A stretch of 64,000 bases of DNA. Origin: Puniceibacterium confluentis. GTDB taxonomy: Bacteria; Pseudomonadota; Alphaproteobacteria; Rhodobacterales; Rhodobacteraceae. Below the pieces are notes generated by a model. The model made no database searches. It saw only the letters and a list, made by a program, of their open reading frames with translations, and was not told the DNA's origin. The stretch lies in the NCBI RefSeq assembly GCF_007923445.1, contig NZ_VOJI01000011.1, positions 5,295-69,294 of the forward strand, read 5' to 3'. This document shows, in pieces, positions 16,857 through 27,227 of this stretch (position 1 is the stretch's first letter; each line of letters begins with the position of its first letter). The translations under genes were made by a program, and so were the position numbers.

Positions 16857-17936
16857 ATGAGACAGGTTGAAGTGGCCGTGATCGGCACCGGCTGGTGCGG
16901 GGGAATGCGCGCGGAAACGCTCGCGAAATCGGCGCTTGTCGACAAGCTCCATATCTGTGAAATCCGGCCCGAACGCTTGGCGGAGGTGAAAGAACTGACC
17001 AACCCGGCCACCGCGACCGACGACTACCAGGAGATCGTGCGAAACAAGGCCATCGAAGTGGTCTATATCTCGACCACGCCCGAGCCCACGCATTACCCCA
17101 TCGCGCGCGACTGCCTGATGGCGGGCAAGCACGTGCTTCTGGAAAAGCCCATCGCGATGGAACTGGCCGAGGCCGATGACCTGATCAACACCGCCAAAGA
17201 AAAAGGCGTGAAATTCACCATCGGGTACTCGCAGCGCTTCAACCCGAAAATCGCTTGGGCGAAAAAGGCGATTTCCGAAGGCAAGCTTGGTAAGATCGTC
17301 AATGTCATGGTCTCGCGACACTTGTCGCGCGCCCTCGGTACGCGCATCGCAGGCCGCGTGAAATTGTCGCCCGCTGCGATGGAATCCACCCATGACCTCG
17401 ATTTCGTCTACTGGATGCTCGATGCCAAACCCACCAAGGTCTATTCCCAAGGCGCCTACGGTTTCATGAAAGAGCTAAACGGCTCATACGACTGTATGTG
17501 GAGCACCGTGAACATGGACAATGGTACCCTTGTGGTGATCGGTGGCGGTTGGAACCTGCCGCCCAGCTATCCCAATTACTGCGCCACATGGATCGAGATC
17601 ACCGGCACCGAAGGCTCGCTGGTGCTCGACGACACCTCGCGGGACAATTGGCTCAATCTGGCGGACGGTGGCACTCAATTCCCGATGTCGACCATGCCGG
17701 GCGAGCATGTGGATCACATGTATGCCGGTCAGATGGGGCCGGAGACGCTGCATTTCCTTGAATCGGTTCTGCTGGATCGCGATCCGCTGGTGGCACCTGA
17801 GCATGCGCGTTTGGTCATGGAAAGCTATCTCGCCGCCGATGTCTCGGCCGAGATCGGCGAGCCGGTGGACCTGCCGATGTCGAACCATACGATGGCCAAA
17901 CTGGCCGATATGTTCGACGCCAAGAAGGTCTCGTGA
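16857..17936 (+). CDS. Gfo/Idh/MocA family oxidoreductase
   Basis: 359 aa. N-terminal Rossmann fold (VEVAVIGTGWCGGMRAETLA), the family EKP motif in VLLEKPIAMELAEADDL, and a C-terminal substrate domain (MESTHDLDFVYWMLDAKPTKVYSQG) in which the His-Asp pair is characteristic. ATG 16857 follows GGGAG. The stop overlaps the GTG of the next gene (GTGA), so the three dehydrogenase genes at 16857-19655 form a translationally coupled operon. The substrate is unknown. Confidence 0.9.
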   Translation: MRQVEVAVIGTGWCGGMRAETLAKSALVDKLHICEIRPERLAEVKELTNPATATDDYQEIVRNKAIEVVYISTTPEPTHYPIARDCLMAGKHVLLEKPIAMELAEADDLINTAKEKGVKFTIGYSQRFNPKIAWAKKAISEGKLGKIVNVMVSRHLSRALGTRIAGRVKLSPAAMESTHDLDFVYWMLDAKPTKVYSQGAYGFMKELNGSYDCMWSTVNMDNGTLVVIGGGWNLPPSYPNYCATWIEITGTEGSLVLDDTSRDNWLNLADGGTQFPMSTMPGEHVDHMYAGQMGPETLHFLESVLLDRDPLVAPEHARLVMESYLAADVSAEIGEPVDLPMSNHTMAKLADMFDAKKVS

Positions 17937-18793
17937 CCGGGATTGCCGTCTTCGGCCTCGGCCAGATGGGCCAGGGCATCGCCCGCCGTCTGGACGCGGC
18001 GGGCCTGCTTTGCGCAGCGACCGACACTGACCCAGCGCGCTTCGCGCAAGCGGGTTTCTCCGACCGGGTGAGTGACTCGGTGGAGGCGGCGGACATCTTC
18101 GTCTTCGTCGTCCCCGGAAAGGCCCAGATTGAAGCGGCGTTGGCGGGCATGTCCCTGCGCAATGTCCAGTTGATACTCGACCTCACCACTTCGCATCCGT
18201 CCGGCACCATAGCCCTTGCCGAAAGGCTCCAAGCCGACGGCGTCGCGTACGTCGATGCTGCCATGACTGGTGGTGCGGCGGGTGCTGACGCCGGGAGCCT
18301 GACGCTGATGATGGGCGGCGCGCCGCATGTCATTGCGCAGATCGACCCGGTGCTGGACCAGATCTCGAAACAGCGGTTCCACATGGGGCCGGTAGGGTCG
18401 GGTCACGCGATGAAGCTGATCCACAACCTCATTCTACATAGCGCTTTCATGGCCACTTGCGAAGGTCTGACGCTGGCAGGCAAGGCGGGGCTGGACGTGG
18501 ATCGCGCGGTCGAAGTGCTGAACGCTGGCAATGCCCGCAGTTTCGTGACCGAAGTGCGTTTCCCGCGCGATATCCTCGGCGGCACAATGAATGCCCGGTC
18601 GAGGATCGCCAATCTGGAAAAAGATCTTGGGCTTGCGCGCCAGTACGCCAAGGCTTTGGGCGGCCCGGCGGTGTTCACCGGGTTGACGCATGATCTGTTG
18701 CACGCCGCTGTTGAGAGTGGCGCGGCAGAGACCGACTTTTCCCACCTCTTTCCAATGTTTGAAGCACTGGCTCAGCAGGTGAACCATGGCTGA
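17933..18793 (+). CDS. 3-Hydroxyisobutyrate dehydrogenase-like NAD(P)-binding oxidoreductase, paralogue 1
   Basis: 286 aa. It opens with the nucleotide-binding GLGQMGQGIARRL, has the substrate-binding AAMTGGAAGADAGSLTLMMGG, and the catalytic Lys in GSGHAMKLIHNLI. The beta-hydroxyacid dehydrogenase family includes tartronate semialdehyde reductase and 3-hydroxyisobutyrate dehydrogenase. Translation starts at a GTG overlapping the previous stop by four bases. It overlaps the next gene by eight bases. Confidence 0.9.
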   Translation: MTGIAVFGLGQMGQGIARRLDAAGLLCAATDTDPARFAQAGFSDRVSDSVEAADIFVFVVPGKAQIEAALAGMSLRNVQLILDLTTSHPSGTIALAERLQADGVAYVDAAMTGGAAGADAGSLTLMMGGAPHVIAQIDPVLDQISKQRFHMGPVGSGHAMKLIHNLILHSAFMATCEGLTLAGKAGLDVDRAVEVLNAGNARSFVTEVRFPRDILGGTMNARSRIANLEKDLGLARQYAKALGGPAVFTGLTHDLLHAAVESGAAETDFSHLFPMFEALAQQVNHG

Positions 18794-19655
18794 CGGACGC
18801 AAAACAATCGGCATCTTCGGCCTTGGCCTGATAGGCAGCGCGGTGGCCAAACTATTGATCGGCGCGGGCCATGACCTGCGCGGGTTTGATCCGGATCCCG
18901 CCAGGGCTGAGGCGCTTGCGGACCTCGGAGGCACTGCTTGCGCCGAGGCAGAAGTCTGGAGCGCCGAGGTTATCTTTTCCTGTGTCTTCGATACCGCTCA
19001 ACTCGCCGCATTGATCGACGCCGCGCCGAAAGGCGGTTGCGTGCTGGTGTCAGTAAGCACCTGCGATCCCGACCGGATGCAGGGCCTGGCCGATGCCTCC
19101 GCCGCCAAGGGCATAACCCTGATCGAGGCGCCGATCTCCGGCACCAGCCGCGCCCTGTCGGACGGGGACGTGTTATTGATGGTGGCGGGTGATCCCAAAA
19201 CGGTGGAGCGGATCGCGCCGCTTCTTGACTTGCTGTCGCGGCAATTTCTGCATGTCGGTGCCATCGGCAATGGCAACCGCGCAAAGCTCGCCATCAACCT
19301 GACGCTGGGTCTCAATCGCGCAGCCCTGGCCGAAGGCATGGTGTTTGCCGAATGCCTGGGCCTTGCCGCGGATGACTTCCTTACAATCGCGCGCGCCTCG
19401 GCGGCCTATTCCGCCGCGATGGACTCCAAGGGCGCCCTCATGGCCACGCGTGATTTCAAACCGCAGGGCCGCATTCGCCAATCGGCCAAGGATTTCACCC
19501 TGATCCGCGACGGCGCGGCGGCGGCGGGGCAGGGCCTGCCCTTCACGGCAACTTATCTTGAGATGATGCACGACGCGCTGGAGCACGACGAAGGCGATCT
19601 GGATAACTCCGCGATCCTTCTGCCGATCTCTCGCACGCCGCCTGCCACGGACTAA
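18786..19655 (+). CDS. 3-Hydroxyisobutyrate dehydrogenase-like oxidoreductase, paralogue 2
   Basis: 289 aa, same family as the gene before it: GIFGLGLIGSAVAKLL at the start, APISGTSRALSDGDVLLMVAGD in the middle, and Lys in GNGNRAKLAINLTLG. The two paralogues are clearly diverged, so this is not a recent duplication and they probably act on different hydroxy acids. It overlaps the previous gene by eight bases and converges on the cupin gene at 19652 with overlapping stops. Confidence 0.9.
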   Translation: MADGRKTIGIFGLGLIGSAVAKLLIGAGHDLRGFDPDPARAEALADLGGTACAEAEVWSAEVIFSCVFDTAQLAALIDAAPKGGCVLVSVSTCDPDRMQGLADASAAKGITLIEAPISGTSRALSDGDVLLMVAGDPKTVERIAPLLDLLSRQFLHVGAIGNGNRAKLAINLTLGLNRAALAEGMVFAECLGLAADDFLTIARASAAYSAAMDSKGALMATRDFKPQGRIRQSAKDFTLIRDGAAAAGQGLPFTATYLEMMHDALEHDEGDLDNSAILLPISRTPPATD

Positions 19656-20101
19656 CGCGCCAACCGTACCTGATCGGGCACATCCAAAGGTGCATTCGGA
19701 CCGTCGATGAATTCGACCGTGGTAAAGAGCAGATCGGTATCGCCGATGTTCTCCACCGCGTGCACCATGTGATCGCCGTCTCCGTAGTCGAAGTGCCTGG
19801 TCTCGCCCTTGTAATGTTCCACATCTCGGATCTCGCCGGACGAGAAATAGCCGCGCGCCATGCCGGGGGTCATCGCGGTCCAGAAATAGCGGTTCACGTG
19901 GCGATGAAACCGGCAGCGTTTTCCAGCGGGCAGGTGCAGGTGCCAGATGCGCATGGTGTCGGTCTCGGACACCAGAACCGAGCCGACGCAACCGTTGTTC
20001 AGATCGCTCTGCATCTCTTCGTAGAGCCCATTCGGCCAGTGGGCGAATGCGGCGCGGTCAGGGTTGATGTCCACATGGTCGGAGCCGTGTTTGGTGGTCA
20101 T
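19652..20101 (-). CDS. Cupin-fold protein
   Basis: 149 aa. The metal-site pattern is visible: MRIWHLHLPAGKRCRFHRHVNRYFWTAM and later HMVHAVENIGDTDLLFTTVEF. ATG 20101 is chosen because GGAG lies eight bases upstream; a GTG at 20110 would overlap the dapA-like stop as GTGA. It is last in a minus-strand operon behind the zinc alcohol dehydrogenase and the DHDPS-type lyase. The function is not clear. Confidence 0.8.
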   Translation of the reverse strand: MTTKHGSDHVDINPDRAAFAHWPNGLYEEMQSDLNNGCVGSVLVSETDTMRIWHLHLPAGKRCRFHRHVNRYFWTAMTPGMARGYFSSGEIRDVEHYKGETRHFDYGDGDHMVHAVENIGDTDLLFTTVEFIDGPNAPLDVPDQVRLAR

Positions 20102-20106
20102 GTTAT

Positions 20107-21033
20107 TCACTCCGCAGGTTCCACTTCAGCGTCGAGCCCGGCAAGGTCGGCCTTGAACGCAGCCTTTTGCGAACCACTCAGCGGCACCAGCGGCGGTTGC
20201 ATCTGTAGCCAGCTGTCATCGCCGCTGCGCCATGCCTCGGCGGTTTTCATAGCCGCCATCAGCGGGTATTTCGACGCCACGGCGCGGGCCTTCCTGACCG
20301 CCTCCATCGCGGCGTCGCGCGCGGGGCCTTTGGCGGTCTGGCGCGCAACCTGAACTTTAGGCGCAAAAATATTGGTCGAGCCCGAGATGATCCCCGCCGT
20401 ACCGATATCCAGCCCGTCCCAGAGGAAGGCCTCGGACGAGGGATAGATGTCAAAGTCCTCTGCCACTCCACCGGTCGCCTCGACAAAAGCGCGCGATTGC
20501 TCGAAGTCGCCGCTCGAGTCTTTCAGCCCGGCGATCACCGGGCCGAATTCGGCACGCAGTCGCAGGACCAGATCGGTGGAGAGCGGCACCGACGACATTT
20601 GCGGGAAATGATAGAGATAGACCCGCAAATCGTCGCTTCCCACCTGTTCGATCAGCTTGGCGTAGAAGGCAAACAGCCCGTCGTCGGACGGTCCCTTGTA
20701 GTAGTAAGGCGGCAAGACCAGCGCATTGACATAGCCCGCGTCACAGGCCGCATGGGTCAACGCGACGCAATCGGGCAGGGATGGCGCGCCGGTGCCGAAG
20801 ATCACGCGGTCGGGCGATATCCCCGCCTTGGCGAAGTCGCCCGGCAGCGCCAGCCTGTCGGCCATGCCCACCGATGTGCCTTCGCCTGTAGTGCCAGTGG
20901 GGGCCACACCATCGCAGCCGCCGTCACTCAGCAGATGTTGGCAATAGTTCAGCAACTTGGCACGATCCAGCGTACCATCGGCATGGAACGGGGAGATGGC
21001 GGCGGCATAGATGCCGCGTCTGGCCTTGGTCAT
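20107..21033 (-). CDS. Dihydrodipicolinate synthase/N-acetylneuraminate lyase family aldolase
   Basis: 308 aa TIM barrel. The pyruvate-binding GTTGEGTS motif, the catalytic Tyr in VYLYHFP and the Schiff-base Lys in GLKDSSGD are all present. Such enzymes split or form 2-oxo acids with pyruvate. In this catabolic setting a lyase for a 4-hydroxy-2-oxo acid is more likely than lysine biosynthesis. The start overlaps the alcohol dehydrogenase stop (ATGA), indicating one operon. Confidence 0.88.
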   Translation of the reverse strand: MTKARRGIYAAAISPFHADGTLDRAKLLNYCQHLLSDGGCDGVAPTGTTGEGTSVGMADRLALPGDFAKAGISPDRVIFGTGAPSLPDCVALTHAACDAGYVNALVLPPYYYKGPSDDGLFAFYAKLIEQVGSDDLRVYLYHFPQMSSVPLSTDLVLRLRAEFGPVIAGLKDSSGDFEQSRAFVEATGGVAEDFDIYPSSEAFLWDGLDIGTAGIISGSTNIFAPKVQVARQTAKGPARDAAMEAVRKARAVASKYPLMAAMKTAEAWRSGDDSWLQMQPPLVPLSGSQKAAFKADLAGLDAEVEPAE

Positions 21034-22220
21034 GTCTTGGCTCCTTTTGCGCCGCCGGTGATGCCCGGCCTCATCGACACGACCACCTTGATCGCGTCGT
21101 CGATCCGTTCGCGGGCGTATTTCAGCGCGGTTGGCAGGTCTTCTAGCGGAAAGGTGTGGGTGTGCACGAGGCTGGCGTCAAACCGCCCGGCCTCCATGAA
21201 GGCCATCGCGCGGTGGGTGGCGGATTTGCCCTCACCGCGAATGCCGTAGAGATAGATATTGTTCACCGCGAGCGCGCCCAGATCGAAGGACACCGCGGAT
21301 TTCGGAAAGGCCGCGAGGCAGATACGCCCGCCGCGGTTGGTCATGTGCACGGCCTGATTGACGGTGGTTTCCACTCCGGCGCAATCCACCACGTAGTCCG
21401 CGCCCTTGCCGGTCAACTCCTTGACTCGGGCGACCACATCCTCGCTTCTGGCGTCGATCACCACGTCGGCGCCCAACTCGCGCCCGATGGCATTGCGACT
21501 TTCGCGGGTGCCGACCAAAATGACGGGCGACGCGCCCAGCGCCTTGGCCACTGCGACGGCCAGAAGCCCGATCGGCCCTGGCCCGATCACCACAACGCTT
21601 TCGCCCGCGACAAGCCCGCCGAGTTCCGTCAGCCCGTACATCGAGGTGCCCGCCGTCACCACCAGCGTCGCCTCTTCGTCCGTCATGGCGTCGGGCACGC
21701 GAATCAGCGTGTTGATGTTGTTGACTGCATATTCGGCAAAGCCGCCATCGGTGGTGAAGCCGTTGGCACGGTGCCCCTTGTCGTGATCGCCGTAGTTCAG
21801 CCCGTAATTGTGGCACGAGGTATACATGCCCATCCTGCAGCGCTTGCACTGGCCGCAGCCTGCATGGATCTCGACCGTCACCCGGTCGCCCACGGAAAAT
21901 TCGTCGACCCCGGCCCCCAGTGCTGCGACAGTGCCCATGTATTCATGGCCGGGCGTGTAGTTCTTGTTGAACGGCGCACCGCCCTCGATCAGGGCCGGGG
22001 TGCCATAGGTAAGGATCTCAAGGTCGGTGGCACAGATCGCCACAGCGTCGATCCGCACAAGTACCTCCGCTCGACCGGGGGAGGGGACCGGCTTTTCGGT
22101 CAGGGTCAACTCGTCCGGGTCGCCTAGGACCCAGGCCCGCATGGTGGCGGGCAGATCATCGCCCAATCCGCCCCTGTCTTTTGCGTCCAAGGGCCGCTTT
22201 GCCAATCTTGTATCTAACAT
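21030..22220 (-). CDS. Zinc-dependent alcohol dehydrogenase (MDR family)
   Basis: 396 aa. Catalytic zinc ligands are seen in AICATDLE and the GHEYMG motif, and the structural zinc in CGQCKRCRMGMYTSC. The Rossmann part begins VVVIGPGPIGLLAVAVAKALGA. The long N-terminus starting MLDTRLAKRP is supported by AGGA upstream of 22220. A perfect ATTGGTTGACCAAT dyad lies 12-25 bp upstream, in a position to block transcription, so repression by the local GntR protein is likely. It leads a three-gene operon. Confidence 0.9.
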   Translation of the reverse strand: MLDTRLAKRPLDAKDRGGLGDDLPATMRAWVLGDPDELTLTEKPVPSPGRAEVLVRIDAVAICATDLEILTYGTPALIEGGAPFNKNYTPGHEYMGTVAALGAGVDEFSVGDRVTVEIHAGCGQCKRCRMGMYTSCHNYGLNYGDHDKGHRANGFTTDGGFAEYAVNNINTLIRVPDAMTDEEATLVVTAGTSMYGLTELGGLVAGESVVVIGPGPIGLLAVAVAKALGASPVILVGTRESRNAIGRELGADVVIDARSEDVVARVKELTGKGADYVVDCAGVETTVNQAVHMTNRGGRICLAAFPKSAVSFDLGALAVNNIYLYGIRGEGKSATHRAMAFMEAGRFDASLVHTHTFPLEDLPTALKYARERIDDAIKVVVSMRPGITGGAKGAKT

Positions 22221-22231
22221 TGTTGATTCCT

Positions 22232-22245
22232 ATTGGTTGACCAAT
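22232..22245 (+). promoter_or_regulatory. Candidate GntR/FCD operator, site 2 (best copy)
   Basis: ATTGGTTGACCAAT is a perfect 6-bp dyad around a two-base centre. It lies immediately upstream of the alcohol dehydrogenase ribosome binding site, over the presumed promoter. The core is identical to the sites at 15937 and 22362. Confidence 0.6.
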
Positions 22246-22361
22246 TTAGGCGCAATTCGGAGATCTTATGGCACGAAGTACCCAAAAAAAGCAAGTTGGA
22301 ATGTTCGGTGGGGGAGATAGCGGTCGAAGTACGCAGGTAGTAGGCCGCTATATTATATTAA

Positions 22362-22371
22362 TGGTTGACCA
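22362..22371 (+). promoter_or_regulatory. Candidate GntR/FCD operator, site 3
   Basis: TGGTTGACCA with flanks AA and AT, 119 bp beyond site 2. It could control the divergent plus-strand unit at 22738 or work with site 2 through looping. It lies just after an AT-rich TATTATATTA tract that resembles a promoter element. Confidence 0.5.
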
Positions 22372-22737
22372 ATCGTCGTGATTTTTCTTTTCGTCAGTGG
22401 ACGTGCGAGCAAGGTCGGTTTGACCCGCTTGGCGGGTTGTCAGATGCAGTGACCAATCCTGCTCAGAGGTGGATTGAAGTGCCCAGTATCAATAAACTTG
22501 ATATTGCACATGAAGAAAGATGCCTGCGGGTGCTTGCTTCCATCTGGTAAGCTGATGCCAGAAGTCAAACGGGATTGCGCACTCACCGGCACCAGGGATC
22601 GAAGGGACGTCGACCGTTAGGCCCGGATTAAAACCGTGACGCGACTGGGAAGACCCTGGGCGAAGATGCGCAGACCGAAAACCCACGTTCCGAATGCCGG
22701 AAAGCCGCCTCCCGGGCCGGCACTGAGGAGGCAAACA

Positions 22738-23475
22738 ATGAGCGAAGTCATCAAGGCGGAATGGTTCGATCTGGATGAGGTCTCCTGTGCCGAAACCCGC
22801 CTCTGGCTGCACGGCGTGTATTTCCCGGCGGTTAAGGCCACGCCCGGCGTCGCCTGGATTGGCCATTACGACATCGTCGAACTGCCCGACACGCCCTATA
22901 TCGCGGGCGCGCCCCGGCGCAGGGAGACGACCGATCCGTCACTGCCGACGGGATGGCAGAACGTCGTCTTGACTGCAGCCGTCTCGCCCGAGGTCTTTTT
23001 TGGCAAAGGCAACGCGCTGGACCCGCTGGCCGCGGCGCATGCCGACCAGCTCGCCGAACGGAAGAACCACCGCTGCGCCGTCTATCTCGAAGAGCAGGTG
23101 ATCAATTCGCCTGAACTTCGCGCCGCGCCTTATGGCATGGGGCCGCCACCCGCGATGCAGCTGGGCAACTACAATGTCGGCACGCCCGATGACGAGGTCG
23201 AACTGGCCCGCTGGTACAGGGCGGAACGGTTCGCCCGCGTATCTGTCACCCCCGGCATGATCCGTGGTCGCAAGCTGGTCTCGATCGCGGGATGGGCAAA
23301 ACATGGCGTGCTTTGGGAATTCACCGACCTGCCGGAGGGCGACAGCAGCTTTGAGCATCGCTTCGTTGCCGCCGACCGGAACGAGAACTGGCAGGGGCGG
23401 CACGTGCTGGAATACGCCACTCATGCCTATGGCAGCCCGCATGCGGGGCGGCGTGTCTGGCCGCCGGTAGAATAG
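22738..23475 (+). CDS. Conserved protein of unknown function, possibly two ferredoxin-like halves
   Basis: 245 aa. I do not recognise the family. Two halves share a loose pattern (LHGVYFPAVKATPGVAWIGHYDIV near residue 25 and RFARVSVTPGMIRGRKLVSIAG near 165), which resembles dimeric alpha/beta barrel proteins such as EthD or ABM, but this is inference. It has a strong GAGG ribosome binding site. The AhpD-like gene follows 42 bp later, so the two are probably co-transcribed. Confidence 0.7.
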   Translation: MSEVIKAEWFDLDEVSCAETRLWLHGVYFPAVKATPGVAWIGHYDIVELPDTPYIAGAPRRRETTDPSLPTGWQNVVLTAAVSPEVFFGKGNALDPLAAAHADQLAERKNHRCAVYLEEQVINSPELRAAPYGMGPPPAMQLGNYNVGTPDDEVELARWYRAERFARVSVTPGMIRGRKLVSIAGWAKHGVLWEFTDLPEGDSSFEHRFVAADRNENWQGRHVLEYATHAYGSPHAGRRVWPPVE

Positions 23476-23517
23476 CAGACGACACGACTTCAAACCTGAA
23501 CCCTTGGGAGGAAAACC

Positions 23518-25336
<1,819 letters not shown>

Positions 25337-25543
25337 TAGTTTCCGCGCAGCCACTTCGGATTAGCCAGAGAAGGTCCACACGCCACGTTTCCCGACTCGC
25401 AAATCACAGAGGCGTGACGAGATCTGCGCGGATCAACGGCGAATAACGACGGCATGAAGAGGAGGCTGGGGAAATCTGAACAGCCGGGATAAGTGGATCT
25501 TCCGTGCAACAGCGGCATGATGCTGCGAGCGAGGAGAAGACCC

Positions 25544-25855
25544 ATGGCAAGACGACCGCGCCGGAATCACAGCCCGGCGTTCAATGCGAAAGTGGCGGTT
25601 GCAGCGATCAAGGGTGAGAAGACCTTGGTCGAGCTGGCGTAGGATTTCGACCTGCACCCGAACTAAATCAAGCAGTGGCGGGACCAGCTCCTGGAAGGGG
25701 CGACCGGCGTTTTTGGCGAGACCGCAAAAGACGACCCGGAACCGAAAGTCGACATGAAGACCCTGCATGCGAAGATCGGAGATCTGACGCTGGAGGACGA
25801 TTTTTTGTCCGGCGCGCTTGGCAAAGCGGGTCTGCTGCCGAGCGCAAGAAGATGA
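25544..25855 (+). pseudogene. IS3-type transposase OrfA with two stop codons
   Basis: A GAGGAGAAG ribosome binding site precedes ATG 25544. The frame reads MARRPRRNHSPAFNAKVAVA and onward through the helix-turn-helix, but has an in-frame TAG at 25640 and TAA at 25664, then continues with clear family sequence to TGA 25853-25855. The ATGA overlap with OrfB is intact, as expected for this IS group. The element is dead. Confidence 0.85.
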
Positions 25856-26004
25856 TCGATCGGAACGCAAAGCTGAGCCTGTCGCGCCAAGCCAGGGTTC
25901 TCGGGATCAGCCGTGGCAGCATCTACTACCAGCCTCAGCCGGTCGGGGATGCGGATCTGAAACTCATGCACCGGATCGACCAGCTGCATATGGAGTTCCC
26001 GTTG
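25852..26004 (+). pseudogene. IS3-type transposase OrfB, 3'-truncated
   Basis: Only the first 51 codons keep family resemblance (MIDRNAKLSLSRQARVLGIS, then DLKLMHRIDQLHMEFP). After HMEFP the sequence changes to something unrelated, and the DDE catalytic domain is absent. The frame runs on to 26127 into the right-hand repeat, but that part is not transposase. Confidence 0.8.
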
Positions 26005-26065
26005 CGCCCCGCCATCCTCGCGCTTCACCAGCCAAAGGCCAGCGCCATCACAATGCTTACCCACC

Positions 26066-26271
26066 GACGCGGTTTTCAGGAATTGCGAAGAAAGCCTGTT
26101 GGTCGCCCGCAATTTATATCCCCCTAAATATCCACCCTAGGTTAGTGGATGCGGACGGACAGGGCAAGACAACACCGGACAGAAAAGGCCCAATTTTTAG
26201 GGGGATAAATGCAATATAGAACAAGAAAATACTTTCTAAAACAATGGGTTGGTTCCGTGTGGGGGCACCAG
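26066..26271 (+). repeat. Right copy of ~206-bp direct repeat
   Basis: Matches 1-206 in the same orientation, with the internal inverted pair TATCCCCCTAAA / TTTAGGGGGATA. Just to its left is the cut end of the IS3 OrfB gene, and to its right is an AT-rich gap before a serine recombinase. See the left copy for its meaning. Confidence 0.9.
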
Positions 26272-26449
26272 AAATCCTAAAAAATTCAATATATTGGTTT
26301 CTGACTTTGAAGCTTCATAAGATATGGACTTCCATACTGTGACCAGATTTGTATCGACTTTGCAGCGATCTGTTTCTTTTGTGCCCGCCCGACGAGATTC
26401 GTGATTTGGAAGAACGGACGGCAGGCAGCGAAAGCCTCCCGCCGAGTGT
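26272..26449. other. AT-rich gap between repeat and recombinase
   Basis: No gene is seen. The first half is unusually AT-rich for the window (AAAATTCAATATATTGG), consistent with foreign DNA. Confidence 0.4.
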
Positions 26450-26989
26450 TCACACAATTCTGTAGACTGACCTTTCTGACATACCCAGCTTGGCGGCGAT
26501 CCGTCGTTTACTCATTCCCTGCGACGCAAGTTCCCTTGCTTGTGGCTTCATACGTCGTGCCGTGGGACTGCGACCCTTGTAGCGTCCCTCAGCCTTGGCT
26601 TTGGCAATGCCTTCCTTCTGACGTTCCAGCATCATTTCCCGCTCAAACTGAGCGACCGAGCCAAGCACATTGAGCATCAGCTTTCCGGTTGCGTTGGTTG
26701 TGTCCAAACCAAGATCAAGGATGCGAAGACCGACGCCCTTGGCCTCCAACTGTTCAACGATCTCTCCAAGGTGCCGTACAGACCTGGCCATCCTGTCCAG
26801 TTTGGTGACAATGAACACATCACCGTCCCGGCAGAACTCCAATGCGTCCGAGAGCGCTGGGCGGTTGCCTACCGAGCTTGTCTGTTCCTTCCAGACCTTC
26901 TCGCAGCCGATTGCTGCCAACTGTGCTGCCTGTGCCTCAAAGCCTGCCTGTTGTTCCAGCGTCGAAGTCCGTGCGTATCCAATGAGCAT
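26450..26989 (-). CDS. Serine recombinase of the resolvase/invertase family
   Basis: 179 aa. The catalytic Ser is residue 9 (IGYARTSTLEQQ), followed by DVFIVTKLDRMARSVRHLGE and GSVAQFEREMMLERQKEGIAKAKAEGRYKGR, which are the family signatures. The C-terminal helix-turn-helix reads MSKRRIAAKLGMSERSVYRIV. It appears complete and could act on sites just upstream, where an inverted pair CTGTCAATGA (27005) and TCATTGACAG (27062) occurs. It marks the left edge of the second accessory block. Confidence 0.92.
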   Translation of the reverse strand: MLIGYARTSTLEQQAGFEAQAAQLAAIGCEKVWKEQTSSVGNRPALSDALEFCRDGDVFIVTKLDRMARSVRHLGEIVEQLEAKGVGLRILDLGLDTTNATGKLMLNVLGSVAQFEREMMLERQKEGIAKAKAEGRYKGRSPTARRMKPQARELASQGMSKRRIAAKLGMSERSVYRIV

Positions 26990-27004
26990 TGCCTGCCCTC
27001 CTGT

Positions 27005-27071
27005 CTGTCAATGATGTCTAAGGGGATGAGGCAGGTTGTCTGCCAAAAGGCGGAACCCACTTCATTGACAG
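27005..27071. repeat. Inverted pair upstream of the serine recombinase
   Basis: CTGTCAATGA at 27005-27014 and TCATTGACAG at 27062-27071 form a perfect 10-bp inverted repeat with a 47-base spacer. Its place just upstream of the recombinase gene fits a res-like site, but no full three-subsite structure could be confirmed by eye. Confidence 0.35.
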
Positions 27072-27227
27072 TGCAACCCGATACATCTGAAGGTGTGACA
27101 CACGGGCAAGACCATCCGGCGGTGCCCCGGCGGCCGGAAAGTACCCGGCGTTCTGCGCGGCACCGGGAATCTACCTTCACCAGACGTGATATCTGATCGA
27201 ACCTGCCACCACGAGCGTTGCTCTGGA

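Larger units (their letters stand above)
22221..22737. other. 517-bp regulatory gap with two operator copies
   Basis: The gap separates the minus-strand alcohol dehydrogenase operon from the plus-strand genes beginning at 22738. It is AT-rich between about 22200 and 22400 and contains two TGGTTGACCA sites 128 bp apart. Past 22400 I see no ORF with a ribosome binding site and no tRNA fold. Confidence 0.55.
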
